64,000 nt of DNA from NCBI GenBank assembly GCA_003152315.1, contig PLZV01000043.1, positions 79,514 through 143,513 of the forward strand, given 5' to 3'. The notes under the pieces were generated by a model, which saw only the letters and a list, made by a program, of their open reading frames with translations, had not been told where the DNA came from and searched no databases. This document shows, in pieces, positions 58,041-64,000 of the stretch. The stretch comes from Verrucomicrobiota bacterium. Lineage in GTDB: Bacteria > Verrucomicrobiota > Verrucomicrobiia > Palsa-1439. A program made the position numbers and the translations under genes. Every line of letters starts with the position of its first letter. The stretch's first letter is position 1.

Positions 58041-58835
58041 TCAAAATTCCTTCACGAGAAATTCCCGCACGACCGGCTCGGCGCTGGCCGACAATTCGTC
58101 GCGTCCGCCAACGACCTGGAAGCGTCCGCCTTCCACCACCGCAAAATGGCTCGCCACGTCGCTCCAACCACGAAAATCGTCCGCGCTGGCCACGAACGTC
58201 AGCGGCTTGCCCTGGGCACGATGACTCTCCTGCAATTGCCGCAAAAAATCCAGCCACCACCGACATTCGCGGAGCGATAACGTCGAAAGCGGATTGTCCA
58301 GGAACAGCACCTCAAAGGATAGCGCGAGCGCGCGGGCCAAACCAACGCGCTGCTGGACACTCAGGCTCAGGTGGCTCGGCATCTGGTCCGCGTAATCCTG
58401 CAACCCCGTTAGCGTGAGCAACTCATCCACCCGCGCCGCAATATCGGCCTCTTCCATGCCCGGATGATACTGCATCGGCAAAGCAATGTTCTGGGCCACA
58501 TTCAAAAGACTGAACAACCGTCCCCTGTGCTCGAAAACATACCCAATGCGACGACGCCAGTTCACCCGGTCTTTCTCATGCGCTTCCGCCACGTCCTGCC
58601 CCAAAATCCGCAAAGTCCCACGGATCGGCCGATTCAGTCCACCCGCCGTCATTAATAACGCCGACTTCCCGCTCGACGGTCGTCCGCTCACCACCCAGAA
58701 ATCGCCAACTCCAATGCGCCAGCTGACATCCTGTATCAGCACCACCTCCGGCGCGTCCATATAAGAGACCTCCACGCCCATCAATTCGATGGCCGCCGCG
58801 TCGGTATCTACATTCTTTGTAGTTGTGTTGCTCAT
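58041..58835 (-). CDS. mlaF: Mla-like ABC ATPase with altered catalytic motifs
   Basis: 264 residues. Walker A GRPSSGKSALL, signature LSLSVQQRVGLARALAL, but Walker B reads VLFLDNPLS, so the catalytic Glu after Asp is Asn. The H-loop region reads LTFVASADDF with no His. It therefore may bind but hardly hydrolyse ATP, or act through a partner. Immediately between permease (58843) and MCE gene (58039). Family and neighbours support a lipid-transport role. Confidence 0.85.
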   Translation of the reverse strand: MSNTTTKNVDTDAAAIELMGVEVSYMDAPEVVLIQDVSWRIGVGDFWVVSGRPSSGKSALLMTAGGLNRPIRGTLRILGQDVAEAHEKDRVNWRRRIGYVFEHRGRLFSLLNVAQNIALPMQYHPGMEEADIAARVDELLTLTGLQDYADQMPSHLSLSVQQRVGLARALALSFEVLFLDNPLSTLSLRECRWWLDFLRQLQESHRAQGKPLTFVASADDFRGWSDVASHFAVVEGGRFQVVGGRDELSASAEPVVREFLVKEF

Positions 58836-58842
58836 GGTCCAA

Positions 58843-59718
58843 TCAAAACAGGTAGCCCAGCAGAAAGAAGGCGTCGAGCAGCACGCAGGCCGTCACGCTC
58901 TCGACGACCGCGCGCGCTGTCACCTGCGAGACTTCTTCAACATTCAGCGGGCGCGCCAGCCCGTGATAGCAATTCACCACCGCAATCACGACACCGAACA
59001 GGATCGACTTCAGCGCGAACAATGCAAAATCCTCCCAGCGCAGCGCATTGTTGAGTTGCGCGAGATAATCCGTCAGGGTCAGCGGCACGTCCTGCAGGAA
59101 CGCAAAAAGATAACCACCGGCAATCGCAATGAGCACCAGGTAGGTCGTGAGACAGAACACCGCTGTGGCCAAACCAATCACGCGCGGCATGACCAGGTAA
59201 TGTATCGGGTCGATCCCCAGCGATTCCAGCGCCTCGACTTCGCCCAGCGCCCGCATCGTCCCGAGTTCGACAACATTCGCGGTGCCCGCCCGCGCCAGGA
59301 CGATCAGCGCCGTCACCAGCGGGCCCAGTTCGCGCACAATCACGGTCACCATCACCGTCCCAATATATTGTTGCGCCCCGACACGTGAGAGCAGGGCGAC
59401 TGTCTGCCCCACAATCACCAACCCCAGCGCCGCGCCGATGAAGCTGATCATCGGCAGCAACCGCACCCCCGCACTCCAAATTTGCGTGAAGATCAGCGGA
59501 TGCACCACGCGCTTGGAGGCGTTGAACTTGGTGAGCGTGACCCCCAGTGTGATGACGGCAAACGCGCCCAGTTCCCGCAGGACGTCCAGCGTGCCGATGA
59601 TCCGCGCGCCGATGCGCTCCGCACGCGTGCGGACTACGGTGGCTCCATCCATTGGATTCGAGACAGCTTTCATCAATCGAAGCTGACCCAATCTGTTCCG
59701 AGATGCTGCCGATGACAA
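58843..59718 (-). CDS. mlaE: MlaE-type ABC permease
   Basis: 291 residues. Membrane protein with VRELGPLVTALIVLARAGTANV, EVEALESLGIDPIHYLVMPR and a C-terminal helix pair (AVVESVTACVLLDAFFLLGYLF), all typical of MlaE/YrbE permeases. First gene of the three-gene operon; the initiation codon could also be one of the internal ATGs. Works with the ATPase and MCE protein. Confidence 0.9.
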   Translation of the reverse strand: MSSAASRNRLGQLRLMKAVSNPMDGATVVRTRAERIGARIIGTLDVLRELGAFAVITLGVTLTKFNASKRVVHPLIFTQIWSAGVRLLPMISFIGAALGLVIVGQTVALLSRVGAQQYIGTVMVTVIVRELGPLVTALIVLARAGTANVVELGTMRALGEVEALESLGIDPIHYLVMPRVIGLATAVFCLTTYLVLIAIAGGYLFAFLQDVPLTLTDYLAQLNNALRWEDFALFALKSILFGVVIAVVNCYHGLARPLNVEEVSQVTARAVVESVTACVLLDAFFLLGYLF

Positions 59719-59736
59719 GGACGATGTTTCGGTAAC

Positions 59737-60603
59737 TCAGCCCGCCAGCAGCGCACCGTAGCGGAGATTGCGAACGCTCACCGTCAATTCGATCGCTCCC
59801 AGCAATTCCATGGCGACGAGGAAGACAGCGCCACCCGCGACGATGATATCCGCCCGCTCGGGAGGCACATCGGACACCTTTTTGCGTTCGGCCAGCGGCA
59901 TCGCGCCCAACCGCTGCACGGATTCGAGCAGCGCCTCCCGTGAAATCTTCACGCGATCAACTGCTCCCCACTCCATTCGTGCGAAAGTCGAGATCGTACC
60001 GCCGGTACCGATCATCTGACCGTCGCCGATTTTGTACCGCGCCAGTGCCGGGCGCAAAATCGCATGCAGATGCTCGCGAAGTTCCGCCAACCTTCCTTCG
60101 CCGAATTGTTCGGTGAGCCGCAACGCTCCCAGCGGCAAACTCTTGAAGAGTTCCATCTTTCCATCCCGCCCCTGGATGAACTCAGCGCTCCCGCCACCGA
60201 CATCCATCACCAAAAGCGGCGCGCCCGTCCATTCCGGGTCACTACACACACCGTGAAAAATCAACTCCGCTTCGCGGTCGCCCGAGATCAACTGCACCTC
60301 CAGCCCGCACTTCTGGCGCACAGCATCGAAGAATTCATTACGGTTCGCGGCCTCACGGCACGCGCTGGTGGTCAGCGCGATAATATTGGCCGCGCCCAGT
60401 GCCTTGGCCTCCGCGAGGAGTTCGTCGATGGCTTGAAGGGTTCGGGTAATCGCGGCAGCCGAAAGGTGTTGGTGCTCGTTCACGCCTTCGCCAAGTCGTG
60501 TCGTGCGGTCTTTGCTTAAAACTGGAACCGCTTGACCCTGTTGTACATCCGCAACAAGGACTTTGACCGTATTTGTCCCAATATCAATGACAGCACGTCG
60601 CAT
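59737..60603 (-). CDS. Ppx/GppA-type exopolyphosphatase/pppGpp phosphatase
   Basis: 288 residues from ATG 60603; the longer frame upstream lacks family sequence. Actin-like fold: RRAVIDIGTNTVKVLVADV (phosphate-1), ALTTSACREAANRNEFF, ELIFHGV, and LLVMDVGGGSAEFIQG (phosphate-2). Only the N-terminal catalytic half is present, without the HD extension of long Ppx. Degrades polyphosphate or pppGpp. Divergent from the ATP synthase operon. Confidence 0.92.
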   Translation of the reverse strand: MRRAVIDIGTNTVKVLVADVQQGQAVPVLSKDRTTRLGEGVNEHQHLSAAAITRTLQAIDELLAEAKALGAANIIALTTSACREAANRNEFFDAVRQKCGLEVQLISGDREAELIFHGVCSDPEWTGAPLLVMDVGGGSAEFIQGRDGKMELFKSLPLGALRLTEQFGEGRLAELREHLHAILRPALARYKIGDGQMIGTGGTISTFARMEWGAVDRVKISREALLESVQRLGAMPLAERKKVSDVPPERADIIVAGGAVFLVAMELLGAIELTVSVRNLRYGALLAG

Positions 60604-60733
60604 CGCGGGCTGTTCATAACATGGCCGTTCACGTACAGCAAATCCGGAAAAAATTGCTTGCCTCGATTCGACTTTGTGATAGTTTTCACACACTTTTAGC
60701 TGCCCGAACTGACGTTGTCGCAAGCGAATCCCG

Positions 60734-60952
60734 ATGAATTTGGGCAAAGATTATCAAGGCATGGGCCGGTACATGGCTTTGGGCACGCAAATGGTTTTAA
60801 CCACAGTAGTTATTGCGGCCATTGGGTACTGGATCGATACGAAGACCGGTAAATTCCCGGTGTTTCTGATTTTGTTCTTTCTATTAGGTTCGGCGGCCGG
60901 GTTTCAAGTTGTGTATCGCGCCTTTCGTGACGGCGGAGCGAAGCCAAAGTGA
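60734..60952 (+). CDS. atpZ: AtpZ, ATP synthase accessory protein
   Basis: 72 residues, two helices (ALGTQMVLTTVVIAAIGYWID, FPVFLILFFLLGSAAGFQVVY). First gene of the atp operon. It overlaps the next gene by four bases. Confidence 0.85.
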   Translation: MNLGKDYQGMGRYMALGTQMVLTTVVIAAIGYWIDTKTGKFPVFLILFFLLGSAAGFQVVYRAFRDGGAKPK

Positions 60953-61242
60953 ACCTGGATCGCCCGGTAATTCTGGGAGTTGTCTTCGGCGTGCTGATCG
61001 GTGGCGTGAATGCCGCCTTGCAGATCCACGAGTTGCGCCTGAAGAGCACGGTTGTGCAGCCGAAAGGGGTGTCGGTGTTGATTCCCGGAGCGGTGGGACG
61101 GCTCCTGTTTGTGGTCGTGGCCTGGTGGCTGGCGTTCAGGTACACGGAAGCGGACAAATACTGGTTGACGGGCGCTTTGGCCGTTACCTATACTGCGCCG
61201 CTCTTAGTTCAGTTAAAGCAGTTGATTTTTCCCAAGAGGTAG
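60949..61242 (+). CDS. atpI: AtpI, ATP synthase subunit I
   Basis: 97 residues from GTG overlapping atpZ (GTGA). Membrane helices and the VQPKGVSVLIPGAVGRLLFVV segment fit the atpI group; helps assembly of the c-ring. Followed after nine bases by atpB. Confidence 0.82.
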   Translation: MNLDRPVILGVVFGVLIGGVNAALQIHELRLKSTVVQPKGVSVLIPGAVGRLLFVVVAWWLAFRYTEADKYWLTGALAVTYTAPLLVQLKQLIFPKR

Positions 61243-61251
61243 GATTTAGCA

Positions 61252-62312
<1,061 letters not shown>

Positions 62313-62319
62313 TCGTCCC

Positions 62320-62937
62320 ATGAAGACACTTCATCGCATCATCCATGCGTTCCTTGCCACGATGTTTTTCGTCGCCCTCACCGGCGCCGTGGCCTGGGCG
62401 GAGGAAGCGGCAACCGCACCACCTCCCGGCGAAGGCAGCCAGATCCCGCCGACCGACTGGCCCCTGCAAATCTGGACCCTCGTCACCTTCGTCATCTTGC
62501 TCGTGCTCTTGAAGAAGTTCGCCTTCAAGCCCATCGCGCAAGCGCTCGACAGCCGCGGCCAGAAAATCAAGCAGTCCCTCGACGACGCGGAGAAATCCCG
62601 CGCCGACGCGAAAAAGTTGATGGACGATTACCAGAAGCAGATCTCCGAAGCCCGCAACGAAGCCGGCAAAGTCATTGAAGAGGCACGACAACTCGGCGAA
62701 CGCGTCCGCAAGGAAGTTGTCGAGAAAGCGAACAGCGAGGCGTCCGCGGTCGCGCAGCGCGCGCAGGAAGAAATTGTTCGGCAGAAGGAGAAAGGCATCC
62801 AGGAGTTGAAGGATACGGTGGCCAACCTCTCCGTCCAGATCGCCTCGAAGGTCATCGAAAAAGAAGTCAACGAAGCCACCCATCGCCAACTAATCGATAA
62901 CCTGATCAAGGACCTCGGTAAAGTGCAACGCTCCTGA
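62320..62937 (+). CDS. atpF: ATP synthase F0 subunit b
   Basis: 205 residues. A signal-peptide-like hydrophobic start (FLATMFFVALTGAVAWA), then the true anchor (WTLVTFVILLVLLKKFAF), then the long charged helix of the stator stalk. The extra N-terminal helix is a variation seen in some phyla. Confidence 0.92.
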   Translation: MKTLHRIIHAFLATMFFVALTGAVAWAEEAATAPPPGEGSQIPPTDWPLQIWTLVTFVILLVLLKKFAFKPIAQALDSRGQKIKQSLDDAEKSRADAKKLMDDYQKQISEARNEAGKVIEEARQLGERVRKEVVEKANSEASAVAQRAQEEIVRQKEKGIQELKDTVANLSVQIASKVIEKEVNEATHRQLIDNLIKDLGKVQRS

Positions 62938-62955
62938 GCAACCAAACATCTCCCT

Positions 62956-63492
62956 ATGCCGCACGATCCCATCAATACTGGTTACGCCCGCGCCCTCTTC
63001 GAGATGGCGCAAGCTGAAGGCGTCGTCACCCGCGTCGAGGAGGAATTGTTCCGTCTTCGCGAGTTGCTGAAGAAGAATCCCGACCTGTTGGAGTTTCTCA
63101 AGGATCCGAACGTCAAACACGAAGGCAAGCGCCAGGCCATCACCACTCTCTTTCAGGGCCGGATCCATCCGCTTGTGCTCAACACCCTTATCACCCTCAG
63201 CGATCAGGATCGCGGGGGTCGCGTAATGCACATCATCGAGGAATTCGATTCCAGTGCCGATGACGCGCGCCAGAATGTCAGCGGCGAAATCACCACGGCG
63301 ATTACGCTGGATGAAGCCACACTCAAGCGGCTCGCGACAGAGCTTTCCCGAATTACCGGTCAGAACGTGCAACTTTTCCAGAGGGTTGACCCGGCGATTC
63401 TCGGCGGCGCCATTATCAAGGTTGGCGAACAGATCATTGACGGCAGCCTGCGCCGCAAGCTTGATCAAATTAAAGAACGGTTAGCGCAGTAA
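62956..63492 (+). CDS. atpH: ATP synthase F1 subunit delta
   Basis: 178 residues with the OSCP/delta pattern: NTGYARALFEMAQAEGVV at the start, LVLNTLITLSDQDRGG, and VDPAILGGAIIKVGEQIIDGS near the end. Links the b stalk to F1. Confidence 0.94.
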   Translation: MPHDPINTGYARALFEMAQAEGVVTRVEEELFRLRELLKKNPDLLEFLKDPNVKHEGKRQAITTLFQGRIHPLVLNTLITLSDQDRGGRVMHIIEEFDSSADDARQNVSGEITTAITLDEATLKRLATELSRITGQNVQLFQRVDPAILGGAIIKVGEQIIDGSLRRKLDQIKERLAQ

Positions 63493-63503
63493 CGAGGAAG
63501 ACC

Positions 63504-64000
63504 ATGGCAGACACACTTTCACTCGACTCCCAACAGATTTCCGACGTCCTGCGCCGCAGTATTTCGGAGTACAAGTCCGAAGTCAGCGTCCAGGAAGTCG
63601 GCGAAGTCATCGATTGTGGCGACGGCATCGCCCGCATCAAGGGCCTGCCCAATTGCATGGCCGAGGAAATGTTGGAGTTCCCCAACAACATCTTCGGCAT
63701 GGCGCTGAACCTCGAAAAAGAGCAGATCGGCGTGATGATTCTCGGCGATTTCACCGAGATTTCCGAGGGCAATCTCGTCAAGCGCACCGGCCGACCGCTG
63801 TCCGTGCCTGTGGGCGAGGAATTACTCGGCCGCGTCGTCAATGCCATCGGCCAGCCCATCGACGGCAAGGGCCCGATCAACACCAAGAACCTGCGCCCCA
63901 TTGAATCGCGCGCGCCCAGCGTCATCGAACGCGAGCCCGTGAAACAGCCGCTACAGACCGGCCTGAAGGCCATCGACTCGATGATCCCGATTGGCCGCGG
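63504..64000 (+). CDS. atpA: ATP synthase F1 subunit alpha, 3' cut by window
   Basis: N-terminal 165 residues: SLDSQQISDVLRRSISEYK, VGDGIARIKGLPN-type segment (GDGIARIKGLP), VKRTGRPLSVPVGEELLGRVVNAIGQPIDGKG, and KAIDSMIPIGRG at the window end, just before the P-loop. Nucleotide-binding subunit of F1. Confidence 0.96.
   Translation, partial: MADTLSLDSQQISDVLRRSISEYKSEVSVQEVGEVIDCGDGIARIKGLPNCMAEEMLEFPNNIFGMALNLEKEQIGVMILGDFTEISEGNLVKRTGRPLSVPVGEELLGRVVNAIGQPIDGKGPINTKNLRPIESRAPSVIEREPVKQPLQTGLKAIDSMIPIGR

Noticed and set aside
57341..58417. 358-aa plus frame over the Mla operon
   Set aside because: Antisense to mlaD and mlaF; composition not protein-like.

Overview
The window looks like a chromosome segment of a Verrucomicrobiota-type bacterium (Pedosphaera/Limisphaerales-like is my best guess, from gene content only). 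Supporting marks are a PEP-CTERM protein with a PEP-CTERM-type CAAX protease, H-X9-DG pseudopilin-like proteins, several multi-membrane-span proteins with C-terminal TPR repeats, an F-type ATP synthase operon that starts with atpZ/atpI, and a Mla-type lipid transporter.

Layout. 1-3221: amine catabolism (class III aminotransferase, CPXCG protein, DAO-family oxidase) and a radical SAM protein. 3375-14973: surface and secretion-related genes. These are a 1205-aa secreted protein, a pseudopilin, a PEP-CTERM protein sharing a module with the 1205-aa protein, an uncharacterised five-gene minus-strand cluster including a lone GspE-N domain, and an MtfA-like peptidase. 15023-39457: a 24.4-kb integrative element inserted at the 3' end of the tmRNA gene (ssrA, 39452-39806, minus). 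39928-60603: host genes, including a degenerate receiver protein, homoserine kinase, Rex, O-antigen-ligase-like and TMTC-like TPR proteins, a class V aminotransferase, YbaK, the CAAX protease, a CYTH protein, a histidine phosphatase, a frameshifted methyltransferase, a Mla-like ABC transporter and Ppx/GppA. 60734-64000: atpZ-I-B-E-F-H-A, with atpA cut by the window edge.

The element is the main discovery. A large serine recombinase gene runs straight into the tmRNA 3' end. The six bases TGGTGG (CCACCA of the tmRNA acceptor end) occur as the crossover core at both element ends: 15023, joined to a 269-bp arm A, and 39452, joined to a 121-bp arm B. A third, internal site at 37052-37435 carries apparently identical copies of both arms joined at the same core, which is what the circular attP should look like. 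It lies so that the cargo is flanked by inverted A arms and the recombinase module by inverted B arms. The last 15 recombinase codons come from the tmRNA gene; in the attP configuration they would be replaced by a different 15-residue tail.

The cargo carries two TraG/VirD4/HerA-like ATPases, a replication-relaxation family protein, a CHC2/Toprim primase, an XRE regulator and a divergent restriction-modification set with its own HTH protein. It also has an SRAP (abasic-site) protein operon, a possible HEPN protein, a CsgG-like pair, many small membrane proteins and about 0.8 kb of stem-loop-rich non-coding DNA. No relaxase of a known family and no T4SS channel genes were seen. All functions are inferred from sequence motifs read by eye.
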